From assembly GCA_903970545.1 (NCBI GenBank), contig CAJCJB010000074.1, forward strand, positions 1 through 33,203: 33,203 nt of DNA. The letters run 5' to 3'. Shown one piece after another: positions 8,816-16,728 of this stretch. Positions within the stretch are counted from its first letter, which is position 1, and each line of letters opens with the position of its first letter. A program made the translations under genes and the position numbers. Source of the stretch: Candidatus Saccharimonadota bacterium (GTDB lineage Bacteria; Bacteroidota; Bacteroidia; B-17B0; Aurantibacillaceae). Under the pieces are notes generated by a model. The model saw only the letters and a list, made by a program, of their open reading frames with translations, ran no database searches and was not told where the DNA came from.

Positions 8816-9307
8816 TTAAATGCACTTAAAATAATCAAAAGGCTCAAAGCAATCTTTGCATTTGTATAGTGCTTTGCAGGCAGTAGAGCCAAACTGACTA
8901 ACCAATTCAGTATGTAAAGAGCCACAACGCGGACACTTAATTTGTTTGTGCTTGCCTGTTATAAAAGATTTATCGCTGGTGCTTTCCTGTGGAGGGGCAA
9001 TGCCGTATTTACGTAAACGTTCTTTAGCATCATCACTAAGCCAATCGGTTGTCCAGGCAGGGGTGTAAACCATTTTAATGTGGATGTTCTCAATGCCCAT
9101 TTTTTTGAGGGTAGATACAATATCATCTTCCATTTGTTTCATGGCAGGGCAACCGCTATAGGTGGGGGTTATAGCAACCTCAACACCTGTGGGCAATAAA
9201 GTTATTTTGCGGATAACCCCCAAATCTACAATACTGATTACAGGAATTTCGGGGTCAGGAATTGCTTTTAGTGCCTCTAATATGCTTTGCTCGGTATGGG
9301 TTTGCAT
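8816..9307 (-). CDS. paaD: PaaD-like protein (phenylacetyl-CoA epoxidase subunit D / MIP18 family)
   Basis: 163 aa. The MIP18-like domain (DPEIPVISIVDLGVIRKI, then TYSGCPAM) occupies the first ~100 residues. The C terminus has four paired cysteines (CPRCG near residue 125 and CKDC near 152) typical of PaaD. In other bacteria PaaD helps mature the ring-1,2-phenylacetyl-CoA epoxidase PaaABCE, probably in iron centre assembly. None of those genes is in this window, so here it may sit apart from its operon or serve general Fe-S/diiron maturation, as SufT-type relatives do. It is followed by the TPR-like gene. Confidence 0.85.
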   Translation of the reverse strand: MQTHTEQSILEALKAIPDPEIPVISIVDLGVIRKITLLPTGVEVAITPTYSGCPAMKQMEDDIVSTLKKMGIENIHIKMVYTPAWTTDWLSDDAKERLRKYGIAPPQESTSDKSFITGKHKQIKCPRCGSLHTELVSQFGSTACKALYKCKDCFEPFDYFKCI

Positions 9308-9346
9308 GCCATAAAGGTAAGCTTTCCTAGCAATGAAAGCGGTAAT

Positions 9347-10085
9347 TTATCGTACTATAACCACCCGTTTATTTACTACGCCCTCTGCACTTTGCAAACT
9401 TATGTTATAAACACCCTCATTTAAGCTGCTTGAATCTATACTTGTTTTGCCGCTTATGGTTTGGCTTAATACAAGCTTACCAGTTACATCATAAACCTGC
9501 ATGGTTTGTTTGGTTGCGCTGTTTGGCTCTATAACAAAACTACCGTTGTTGGGGTTTGGGTAAATGTTTACCTCATTCTTGTTTGTACTAAATTGTTGCA
9601 CACCTGCAATGCAAGGGTCAGGATAAACATAAATACTAAAAGTACTATCCGGTCCCTGACATCCATTTAATGTAGCAGTAACTGTATGTAATAGTTGAAA
9701 CAATAGTTACCAAAGAAGTATTAACCGTTATAAAAGAAGGCACATCACCGGTTTGTGTACCACCTACTCCACCTAAACCAGTCCATGTAAACACTGGGTT
9801 CCCTCCGGAAGGAAGGAAAACAAAGTTTATGGGAGATGTAGTTTGATTAGGACAATAAAAATAATTTGGTACAGGGGCTACAAGTGGTGTGGGTTTAATA
9901 TTAATCGTATCTATAGCAGGTACCCCAACACAACCACTTAAAATGGGCGTGTATGTTACGACACCAATTTGGTTAGTTAAAGTCGTGTTGCTTGGTGCTA
10001 CATATGCAGCAGGTATACCCGTACCGAATACCGGCATACCTATATTCGTATTATTAGACTTAAAATTCAACATTAAGTTTAGGTT
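9347..10085 (-). pseudogene. Broken T9SS-secreted protein: 5'-truncated and frameshifted
   Basis: The remnant reads in two frames. The upstream part (10073 down to about 9690) encodes PKD-like surface-protein repeats (GTGIPAAYVAPSNTTLTNQ, then FTWTGLGG). The downstream part (about 9690 to 9347) finishes that domain (TVTATLNGCQGPDSTF) and ends in a clear T9SS sorting domain (NEVNIYPNPNNGSFVI ... GVVNKRVVIVR). The frames join if two bases are restored near 9684, where ACACAG has become ACAG. Nothing upstream supplies a signal peptide or start, and the coding stops next to the first 21-bp array. It was once part of a large secreted adhesin-like protein. Confidence 0.75.
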
Positions 10086-10104
10086 AACAAAGAGGGCGGT
10101 TTGG

Positions 10105-10244
10105 TGTTTTTGGCATCAACAGTGGCTATTTTGAAAGGAACCGCGGCTACTTCGAGAGAAACCGCGGCTATTTTGAAACAAACCGTGGTAATTTTGCAAT
10201 TAACCGTTGCTACTTAGAAAAAAACCGGCGTGTGCATAAAAATA
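10105..10244. repeat. 21-bp tandem array 1 with conserved leader
   Basis: Five to six units in exact 21-bp register begin at 10119, 10140, 10161, 10182, 10203 and 10224, with consensus near ACCGCGGCTATTTTGAAA plus three variable bases. The sequence TGTTTTTGGCAT...AGTGG (10105-10125) precedes and overlaps the first unit. It recurs at the head of the larger array near 21212. Because 21 bp is seven codons, one frame reads NRGYFER-type heptapeptides, but no start codon exists between its upstream stop (10085-10087) and the array. A hairpin (ATTCTTA/TAAGAAT, 10294-10312) lies downstream. The array fills the 312-bp gap before the DsbD-like gene. Confidence 0.8.
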
Positions 10245-10397
10245 AAAAGCATCTCTGCCAAAGAAACCAACTCGCTAAGAGAATAAATGGCTAATTCTTA
10301 CGTTATAAGAATGTAGTTTGCTGTAACCATTAAATAAACCCTTATAAATATTCTATCAATTTGTAATTTTTTACCTTTACACTCGTCTAATTGCATT

Positions 10398-12470
10398 ATG
10401 GCTAAATCGTTTTTAAGGAGTATTCTTTTCGTCTTTTTAATCTTAGGTCTCGTATCTCAGGTCTGCACCGCGCAAGATAAAGACCCCGTTAGTTTTAAAA
10501 TAGAAGCTAAAAAGGTTTCGGCTACCGAGTATGATATTGTTTTTAATGCCGCCATTGATGAAGGCTGGCATGTATATTCTATAGTGCCGGCAGATGGCGG
10601 ACCTAACCCTACCACGATTACCGTAAACAAATCAGCCGACTATGATTTGGTTGGTAAAGTAAAAGAAAGCAAGCCTATTGAAGAAATGGATAAGGTTTTT
10701 GATATGAAGGTGCAATACTTTAAGCACAAAGCCACCTTTACCCAACGCATAAAAGTAAAAACCGATAAGACCTTTAAAGTATCAGGTAAATACGAATATC
10801 AAACTTGTACCGATGAGAAGTGCATGTTTCCACCTGCTAAAAAATTCTCGCTTACTATTGAGCAGTTAGCGGTTAGCGTTAAGCCTTTAGCTGATAGCAG
10901 TAAAAAGTTGGCGGTAAACAGTAAACAAGATACAGCATACACGGTACAAGATACAAGCAAAAAAATTGCTACCGCTCAATCGACAAATCAACCAATCGAC
11001 CAATCTACCAATTCTTCTACAGATACTCCCTGGTGGATGATATTTTTAAAAGGAATTGGTTTTGGGTTAGCTGCTTTAATTACCCCTTGTGTATTCCCCA
11101 TGATACCTATGAACGTGAGTTTCTTTTTAAAGCGTAACAAAAAGCGCAGCGGTGCTATTAAAGAAGCTTTGTTCTTTATGCTCAGCATCATTGTTATTTA
11201 TACGGCGTTAGGTTTATTAATTACCGCCGTCTTCGGCGAAACCGCTTTAAACGCCATAGCCTCCAGCGCATCATTCAATATCTTCTTCTTTATCATGCTC
11301 ATTATTTTCGGTATCAGTTTCTTGGGTGCCTTCGAAATTGTATTACCCAACTCTTGGCTCAATAAAATGGATGCACAGAGCGATAGGGGTGGTTTCCTTG
11401 GTATCTTCTTTATGGCAACAACGTTGTCGTTAGTTTCATTCTCCTGCACAGGTATTTTTATTGGTAATTTAATTCCCTTGGTAAGCAACTCACCAACCGG
11501 TCCCTTCTTTGGTTTTTTAGGTTTTGGTTTAGGCTTTGCACTTCCCTTTGGTTTGTTTGCCATTGTACCCAGTTGGTTAAACAGCATGCCAAAATCGGGC
11601 GGATGGTTAAACACCGTTAAAGTTACACTTGGTTTGCTGGAATTGGCACTTGCCTTAAAATTCGCTTCCAATGCAGATTTGGTATATGATATGCACATTC
11701 TTACCCGCGAGGTCTTCCTTACCTTATGGATTGTTTTATTCGCCATCACCGGAATTTATTTAATGGGGTGGTTCAAACTTAGTCACGATACCCCTGCCCC
11801 TTTCATCACCATTCCCCGCTTGTTCTTCGCCATCTTTGCTTTTGCCTTCACGGTATATATGATTCCCGGCTTGTGGGGCGCACCTTTAAAATTACTAAGT
11901 GGTGTTATTCCTCCTTCCACCTATGCTGAATGGAAACCACAAACGGCAACGGTTGTGCAATCTGGGAATCAAAACTCATCTGCCTTAGCTACTAAAATGA
12001 TTGATGGTCCGGATGGATTAAAGGTTTTTCATAATGATTATGAAAGTGCTTTAGCCTATTCAAAAGAAGTGCACAAGCCATTGATGATTGATTTTACAGG
12101 CCATGCCTGCGCTAATTGCCGTAAGATGGAAGACAACGTGTGGGTAGAACCCGAAATAAAAAATATCTTGGCAAATGATGTGGTGATTGTTTCTTTGTTT
12201 GTTGACGATAGAAAAGAACTGGCTAAAACTGAACAGAAAGAAGTTGATTGGAGTGGAGATAAAGTAACCCTTGAAACCGAAGGAATGAAGTGGGGCTTTA
12301 TGCAATTAAGCAAATACAAAATAAGCTCTCAACCTTATTATGTTATTGTAAACGATGATGAATCGTTACTAAGCAACAATGGCATTGGTTACGATACGGG
12401 TAAAGACCTGCCTGTTTTTAAAACATGGCTTACCACTGCCATTGCCAAATACAAAGAGAAGCATCCTTAA
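10398..12470 (+). CDS. dsbD: DsbD-like thiol:disulfide interchange protein
   Basis: 690 aa with the three-part DsbD layout. A signal peptide leads to an N-terminal periplasmic alpha domain (to about residue 155, with YQTCTDEKCMFPP holding its cysteine pair). A Ser/Thr/Asn-rich linker follows. The central eight-helix CcdA-like domain has cysteines C231 (TPCVFPMIPMNVSFF) and C350 (SFSCTGIFIG). The C-terminal thioredoxin domain has the CxxC pair C571/C574 in HACANCRKM. It carries electrons from cytoplasmic thioredoxin across the inner membrane to periplasmic or c-type cytochrome maturation partners. A near-consensus TACCTTTA lies just upstream at 10372-10379. Confidence 0.92.
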   Translation: MAKSFLRSILFVFLILGLVSQVCTAQDKDPVSFKIEAKKVSATEYDIVFNAAIDEGWHVYSIVPADGGPNPTTITVNKSADYDLVGKVKESKPIEEMDKVFDMKVQYFKHKATFTQRIKVKTDKTFKVSGKYEYQTCTDEKCMFPPAKKFSLTIEQLAVSVKPLADSSKKLAVNSKQDTAYTVQDTSKKIATAQSTNQPIDQSTNSSTDTPWWMIFLKGIGFGLAALITPCVFPMIPMNVSFFLKRNKKRSGAIKEALFFMLSIIVIYTALGLLITAVFGETALNAIASSASFNIFFFIMLIIFGISFLGAFEIVLPNSWLNKMDAQSDRGGFLGIFFMATTLSLVSFSCTGIFIGNLIPLVSNSPTGPFFGFLGFGLGFALPFGLFAIVPSWLNSMPKSGGWLNTVKVTLGLLELALALKFASNADLVYDMHILTREVFLTLWIVLFAITGIYLMGWFKLSHDTPAPFITIPRLFFAIFAFAFTVYMIPGLWGAPLKLLSGVIPPSTYAEWKPQTATVVQSGNQNSSALATKMIDGPDGLKVFHNDYESALAYSKEVHKPLMIDFTGHACANCRKMEDNVWVEPEIKNILANDVVIVSLFVDDRKELAKTEQKEVDWSGDKVTLETEGMKWGFMQLSKYKISSQPYYVIVNDDESLLSNNGIGYDTGKDLPVFKTWLTTAIAKYKEKHP

Positions 12471-12478
12471 ATTTTTTG

Positions 12479-12486
12479 TAACTTTG
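12479..12486 (+). promoter_or_regulatory. -7 element of the toxin-antitoxin operon
   Basis: TAACTTTG matches TAnnTTTG exactly, starting 9 bp after the dsbD stop and ending 22 bp before the antitoxin ATG. No clear -33 TTG is at the usual distance. It suggests the pair has its own promoter. Confidence 0.45.
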
Positions 12487-12508
12487 TAATACAATTAATT
12501 GCATACCA

Positions 12509-12724
12509 ATGAAACAAGTTACCTTACATATTACCGATAAAAAATACCCTCTCTTTATGGAGTTAGTTAAGAGCCTTGATTTTGTGAAGAAAGTAGAAGC
12601 TGATGATGAACCTACTAAAGCAGAGATTTTAGAAGGCTTAAAACAAGCCGTAGAAGAAATGAAACTTATTAAAGCAGGCAAATTAAAAGGTCGTCCCGCC
12701 GAAGAACTATTTAATGAGTTATAA
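12509..12724 (+). CDS. Antitoxin-like protein (DUF2683-like)
   Basis: 71 aa. The N terminus MKQVTLHITDKKYPLFMELVKSLDFV resembles small Bacteroidota proteins annotated as DUF2683. The rest is a charged helix that could wrap a toxin (KAEILEGLKQAVEEMKLIKAG). Its stop overlaps the start of the RelE/ParE-like gene by 11 bp (12714-12724), the usual tight coupling of type II toxin-antitoxin operons with antitoxin first. The antitoxin role rests on that position and size; DNA binding by its N terminus is an inference. Confidence 0.75.
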   Translation: MKQVTLHITDKKYPLFMELVKSLDFVKKVEADDEPTKAEILEGLKQAVEEMKLIKAGKLKGRPAEELFNEL

Positions 12725-13040
12725 AGTAATTACCATTCCACGATTTGATAAGGAGTTAAAAAAACTTGCCAAAAAATATCCTTCTCTAAAAAAAGAATAC
12801 ATCGAACTTGTTCAGGAGCTTAAAGAAAGCCCCAACCAAGGAATGCCAATTGGTGGTAATTGTTTTAAAATACGTTTGGCTATTGCCTCAAAAGGAAAAG
12901 GTAAAAGCGGAGGCGCAAGAGTAATTACATACATTGTTATAGAAGGTAAAACAGTGTTTTTGTTATCTATTTATGATAAATCTGAGCAATCAACCATTAT
13001 CGATAAGGAATTACAATCCATTCTAAAGTTTATTCCTTAG
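12714..13040 (+). CDS. RelE/ParE-family toxin
   Basis: 108 aa. Layout and motifs fit the RelE/ParE/HigB fold: the N-terminal helix FDKELKKLAKKYPSLKKEY, the strand FKIRLAIASKGKGKSGGARVITY with its basic residues, and the C-terminal strand TVFLLSIYDKSEQSTI. Members either cleave mRNA at the ribosome or poison gyrase; this sequence does not decide which. The YDKSEQ motif is common in the RelE/HigB group. It overlaps the antitoxin gene by 11 bp. It has no visible truncation, so it is probably functional. Confidence 0.82.
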   Translation: MSYKVITIPRFDKELKKLAKKYPSLKKEYIELVQELKESPNQGMPIGGNCFKIRLAIASKGKGKSGGARVITYIVIEGKTVFLLSIYDKSEQSTIIDKELQSILKFIP

Positions 13041-13049
13041 ACTTTCATC

Positions 13050-13394
13050 ATGCAAACCAAGCCTAAAAGCGAGTGGACTATCCTTACTGAAACGCTTGCT
13101 GAAAAGTTTGGCATGGAGCCAGACTTGCATAACATTATCTTTTTAGTAGGTGTGCAGGAACTTGGTATGGGCTACAAAAAATTTAAGAAAGACGAGAAGG
13201 TAAACGTGATGCATATTGCCATTTGTACTTTGTTAGAGCCTTATGGTTACTATGAGTTTGAAGGTCGAGATGCAGATGGCTGGCCACACTTTAAAACCAA
13301 AGAACAATTACCTTTTTTGAAACCTGCCGAACAAAACAACTTGATGATTAAGGCAGTGATAGAATACTTTAAGAAGAATGAGCTTATCGGTTAA
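13050..13394 (+). CDS. Conserved hypothetical protein
   Basis: 114 aa, no signal peptide or membrane helix. Recognisable stretches (FGMEPDLHNIIFLVGVQELG, then HIAICTLLEPYGYYEFEGRDADGWPHF) recur in small Bacteroidota proteins of unknown function. I do not recognise a catalytic motif. It begins 9 bp after the toxin stop and could be read from the same transcript, and it converges with pyrD with a 2-bp gap. The spacing alone does not show that it belongs to the toxin-antitoxin system. Confidence 0.65.
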   Translation: MQTKPKSEWTILTETLAEKFGMEPDLHNIIFLVGVQELGMGYKKFKKDEKVNVMHIAICTLLEPYGYYEFEGRDADGWPHFKTKEQLPFLKPAEQNNLMIKAVIEYFKKNELIG

Positions 13395-13396
13395 GC

Positions 13397-14437
13397 TTAT
13401 TTTATCTCCGAAAGAATACGTTTATTGATTTTCTTTATTAGCGCCGGGCCTTTGTAAATAAAGCCTGTGTATAGTTGAATTAAATCTGCACCCGCGTTTA
13501 GTTTGTCTATAGCATCTTGTGCGCTGTGTATTCCTCCCACTCCAATAATGGCAATATGCTTATCTAATTTACTTCGCAGAAACTTTATTACATTGGTGCT
13601 TCTTGTAGTGAGAGGTTTCCCGCTCAACCCACCTGCACCCATATCTGTAACCTCTTGCTTAGATGTAATTAAATTATCTCTTGAGATGGTTGTATTCGTT
13701 GCAATTACGCCTGCAATTTTTGTTTCGATAACAATCTCAACAATATCTTGTAATTGTGTATCCGTTAAATCAGGAGCAATCTTTAAGAAGATAGGCTTGG
13801 GTATTTTCTTCTTTGCATTCTCCTGTTGAAGTGTACTCAGTATATTCGTTAGTGGTTCTTTTTCTTGTAGTTCACGTAAATTGGGTGTGTTAGGCGAACT
13901 TACATTCACTACAAAATAATCTACTACCTCATATAAATCATTAAAGCAAAGGATATAGTCCTGTGTGGCACTTTCATTCGGAGTAGCTTTATTCTTACCA
14001 ATGTTCCCACCAACGATAATATTTTTATTCCTTCTCTTTGCTAAACGAATGGCAGCTGCACTTGCCCCATCATTATTAAAACCCATTCGGTTTATTAAAG
14101 CCTCATCTTTAGGTAAACGAAACAAACGGGGTTTATCATTACCGGACTGAGCTTTAGGTGTAACCGTACCAATCTCTATAGAACCAAAACCTAAACAAGC
14201 CAACTCATCAACTAATAAAGCATTCTTGTCTAAACCTGCTGCAAGTCCTACCGGATTAGGGAAACTTAAACCTGCTATATTTCTTACCAGCTTATTTGAT
14301 TTAACCACAAAAAGAGACGAGGTTATTTGCTTAGCAAAAGGAATACACAGAAAGAACCTCAATAAAGAAAAGGTAATATGATGGGCCTTCTCCGGATTAA
14401 ATAAAAACAGAAAAGGTTTTATAAATAACTTGTACAT
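13397..14437 (-). CDS. pyrD: Dihydroorotate dehydrogenase (quinone), class 2
   Basis: 346 aa from the ATG at 14437 (MYKLFIKPF). It oxidises dihydroorotate to orotate in pyrimidine synthesis and passes electrons to the quinone pool. Features are those of class 2: an N-terminal amphipathic membrane-binding extension (about 1-45), the FMN/substrate segment [21 protein letters not shown], the catalytic-serine motif [11 protein letters not shown], the lysine in [10 protein letters not shown], and IIGVGGI near the phosphate site. A TTG nine bases further upstream is a less likely start. An exact TAnnTTTG sits just before the ATG, so the message may have almost no leader. It follows the PspC gene by 30 bp. 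Confidence 0.95.
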   Translation of the reverse strand: MYKLFIKPFLFLFNPEKAHHITFSLLRFFLCIPFAKQITSSLFVVKSNKLVRNIAGLSFPNPVGLAAGLDKNALLVDELACLGFGSIEIGTVTPKAQSGNDKPRLFRLPKDEALINRMGFNNDGASAAAIRLAKRRNKNIIVGGNIGKNKATPNESATQDYILCFNDLYEVVDYFVVNVSSPNTPNLRELQEKEPLTNILSTLQQENAKKKIPKPIFLKIAPDLTDTQLQDIVEIVIETKIAGVIATNTTISRDNLITSKQEVTDMGAGGLSGKPLTTRSTNVIKFLRSKLDKHIAIIGVGGIHSAQDAIDKLNAGADLIQLYTGFIYKGPALIKKINKRILSEIK

Positions 14438-14443
14438 AAAGTA

Positions 14444-14451
14444 CAAAGTTA
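14444..14451 (-). promoter_or_regulatory. -7 element of pyrD
   Basis: On the minus strand TAACTTTG, an exact -7 match, ends 6 bp before the pyrD ATG. By analogy with rnpB (start about 4 nt after the element) transcription would begin within about 3 nt of the start codon. No suitably spaced -33 TTG is visible. Confidence 0.4.
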
Positions 14452-14467
14452 TTTATTTAAATAATCT

Positions 14468-16189
14468 TTATTTCTTCTCCTCAACATTAATTCCGTCAGA
14501 AGATATTTTTATGTGCGCTTCTTTGGAGTTTACTTCTATACCGTATTTATCAATTTTTACACGCGCATCACTGTCGTTAATGTTTATTTCATTTTTCACA
14601 TTCATCAAATCTTCTTTAGTGCAACTAAGACAGGTTAATCCGTTTCCGGTCATTTTCCAATACTTGTTTCCCATTTCAGAATCGGTGATACCGTTTGTGT
14701 TTTCAATATCATACAATAAGCGTTTCAGGTTATCATCTAAATAAATGATTTTGTTTTTTGGTAACTTAATCAACACCTCTACTTCCTGATTTCTGAATTT
14801 ATCTGTGCTGTTAAAAGAAAAATAATTATCAATTAATAAAGCAGCATCTTGTTGAGCCAGTTTGTAGTCTATTTTCTTTGCGCGTTGTGCAGCATCAGGT
14901 TTATCAGTACCTTCAGATGATTTTAAGATAAAAACTGAAAGGCTGTCATTCTCTGAAGTGATAATTTTAATACGTGGTTTTCCCCACCATATAGGAGGGT
15001 TTTGAGTAGAATTAATTAACCAACGATTACGATTCCATCCAAAATCAATATCGGTTACTAAGCCCGAATGATTATTGTTGGCTTTAATAAATAAGGTATC
15101 TTTTGTATTTGTTTTTATTTCAATCTGTTCTTTTAATTGCGTCTCTGCTGAATAATCGTTTAAAAGATTTAGCCCCAAGTATAAGCAAATGGTTAAGCCT
15201 ACAAACCATAAAATACCAGCAGATAAATTAAGCCACTTGTATCTTACTCTGATTCCTAAAATAAGTTTCATGCCTTTATAAACCAACATACATAAAGGAA
15301 TTCCAACACACATAACCAAACCTAATTTAAAGAATGTAAAAGAAAAAGTTTCTCCTCCAATGGCTGAAAAGAAGTTGTGTATACTCAAACCGTCAATAGT
15401 GCCAATGCCGAATATTACGCAAAGTAGTGCGGCAAAAAGACAGATACCAAACAATACAAAAAAGACACCTGCTATTTTCGAAATAACTTTAAAGATACCA
15501 CTGAATATGGTATAGATAAGATTGCCTATTTTATTTCCTATACTTTGATTATGGTATTGGTTTTTAATCCCACTGCCAAAGTCTTGCACACGATTCTTTA
15601 ATTGCTCTGCCTCTTCCTTTATAGTCTGACTGATGGTATTTATATCAATCGGGTCACCACGCATCTCAAGCTTTTCAGCTGTTGTTTTGGCTTCAGGTAT
15701 TATTATCCAAAGTACAATGTATAATAAGAACCCGCTGCCAAATCCAAAGAACAGAACTACCAGTATTAAACGTATCCATAAAGGGTCGGTATCAAAATAG
15801 TTTGCAATACCCGAGCAAACTCCTCCTAACACTTTACTATCACCATCTCTAAAAACACGACGAGTCTTGCTTTTATATTGGTGGTTTTTTTGTTCCTGCG
15901 CAGATGAATTGTTTTGGTTTTCTGTACCATCTGTAAAATCCTCAGGCTTTCCCATAGTATTTATAGCCTCATTAATATCAGCCTCTACCAAAACTTGTTT
16001 GCCTGCATGTGTTTTAGCTTTTAGCAATTCTGCTAACCGAGCTTCAATATCAGCTACTATTTCTTCACAGCCTTCTTCATTTGCAAAGTGGTTTTTAATA
16101 GCCGACAAATAGTCCTTTAGTATTTGGTAAGCCGATTCTTCGATATTAAAAACTAATCCGGCAAGGTTTATGTTTACTGTCTTGTTCAT
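14468..16189 (-). CDS. PspC domain membrane protein
   Basis: 573 aa. Residues 1-100 form a soluble N-terminal segment of a type often fused to PspC in Bacteroidota (VEADINEAINTMGKPEDF). The PspC domain at about 110-170 has the signature VLGGVCSGIANYFDTDPLWIRL and a membrane helix. Three or four more helices follow to about residue 345. A C-terminal extracytoplasmic region rich in short strands resembles the LiaF/putative adhesin-like domains. The family senses or responds to envelope stress, but the signal here is unknown. It lies 18 bp after padR, so PadR probably regulates it. Confidence 0.85.
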   Translation of the reverse strand: MNKTVNINLAGLVFNIEESAYQILKDYLSAIKNHFANEEGCEEIVADIEARLAELLKAKTHAGKQVLVEADINEAINTMGKPEDFTDGTENQNNSSAQEQKNHQYKSKTRRVFRDGDSKVLGGVCSGIANYFDTDPLWIRLILVVLFFGFGSGFLLYIVLWIIIPEAKTTAEKLEMRGDPIDINTISQTIKEEAEQLKNRVQDFGSGIKNQYHNQSIGNKIGNLIYTIFSGIFKVISKIAGVFFVLFGICLFAALLCVIFGIGTIDGLSIHNFFSAIGGETFSFTFFKLGLVMCVGIPLCMLVYKGMKLILGIRVRYKWLNLSAGILWFVGLTICLYLGLNLLNDYSAETQLKEQIEIKTNTKDTLFIKANNNHSGLVTDIDFGWNRNRWLINSTQNPPIWWGKPRIKIITSENDSLSVFILKSSEGTDKPDAAQRAKKIDYKLAQQDAALLIDNYFSFNSTDKFRNQEVEVLIKLPKNKIIYLDDNLKRLLYDIENTNGITDSEMGNKYWKMTGNGLTCLSCTKEDLMNVKNEININDSDARVKIDKYGIEVNSKEAHIKISSDGINVEEKK

Positions 16190-16207
16190 GTTTTTTATAT
16201 TAATATG

Positions 16208-16558
16208 TTATTTGTGTTTATTCTCTTTCAAAAGTTTATTTACCGCATCAGCCATTTCATCCCAGGTGTTTTCAAGTTCAGTTAATAGCTTAACACCTTG
16301 TGGAGTTAGTTTATAATATTTGCGTGGAGGACCCGATGTTGATTCTTCCCAACGGTAGGTTAAATAGTTTGCGTTTTTTAATCGTGTTAATAAAGGATAT
16401 AACGTTCCTTCCACAATCATCATTTTAGAACCTTTAAGCTGGTCTATTATTTCGGTAGGATAAGCCTCTCCCATGGCTAACACTGATAAGGTACACAACT
16501 CCAACACGCCTTTGCGCATTTGCGATTGTGTGTTTTCTGTATTTATGGTTTGTGTCAT
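16208..16558 (-). CDS. PadR family transcriptional regulator
   Basis: 116 aa winged-helix repressor. The conserved PadR layout is plain: KGVLELCTLSVLAMGEAYPTEI, then the recognition-helix region EGTLYPLLTRLKNANYLTYRWEES, the wing GPPRKYYKLTPQG, and a C-terminal dimerisation helix. PadR proteins often repress the operon that holds them and the adjacent membrane or efflux gene. Here it heads a padR-pspC operon (18-bp gap), so the likely target is its own promoter. A well-formed TTG-N21-TAnnTTTG promoter precedes it. Confidence 0.92.
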   Translation of the reverse strand: MTQTINTENTQSQMRKGVLELCTLSVLAMGEAYPTEIIDQLKGSKMMIVEGTLYPLLTRLKNANYLTYRWEESTSGPPRKYYKLTPQGVKLLTELENTWDEMADAVNKLLKENKHK

Positions 16559-16599
16559 TTATATAATTTGTTTAGACAGTTTACTAGTTAATTGCATGG

Positions 16600-16631
16600 C
16601 AAAGATAAGGGTTTAATTTACTACTATGCAA
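16600..16631 (-). promoter_or_regulatory. padR-pspC promoter
   Basis: Minus strand: TTG (16631-16629), 21 bp, then TATCTTTG (16607-16600), an exact -7 match. Predicted start is near 16596, giving a leader of about 38 nt. The spacing is identical to that of the rnpB and phospholipase D-like gene promoters in this window. Confidence 0.65.
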
Positions 16632-16728
16632 CACATAATACCTGTTTATGTATTATATTACTGAAAATCAATGAGATTAATTTTAAAAGAGAAGGTAAGA
16701 AGGGGGTGATTTTTACTGAAAACCTTAT

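Noticed and set aside
9889-10134. 81-codon plus-strand frame covering the T9SS remnant and array leader
   Set aside because: It runs antisense through recognisable surface-protein sequence and ends in the array; it has no family features.
10085-10292. A real gene encoding NRGYFER heptapeptides across array 1
   Set aside because: No ATG, GTG or TTG start lies between the upstream stop and the repeats, so I list it only as a possibility under the leader finding.
11198-11749. 183-codon minus-strand frame inside dsbD
   Set aside because: It is the antisense of the conserved transmembrane domain, rich in Lys/Pro as expected from complementing hydrophobic codons.
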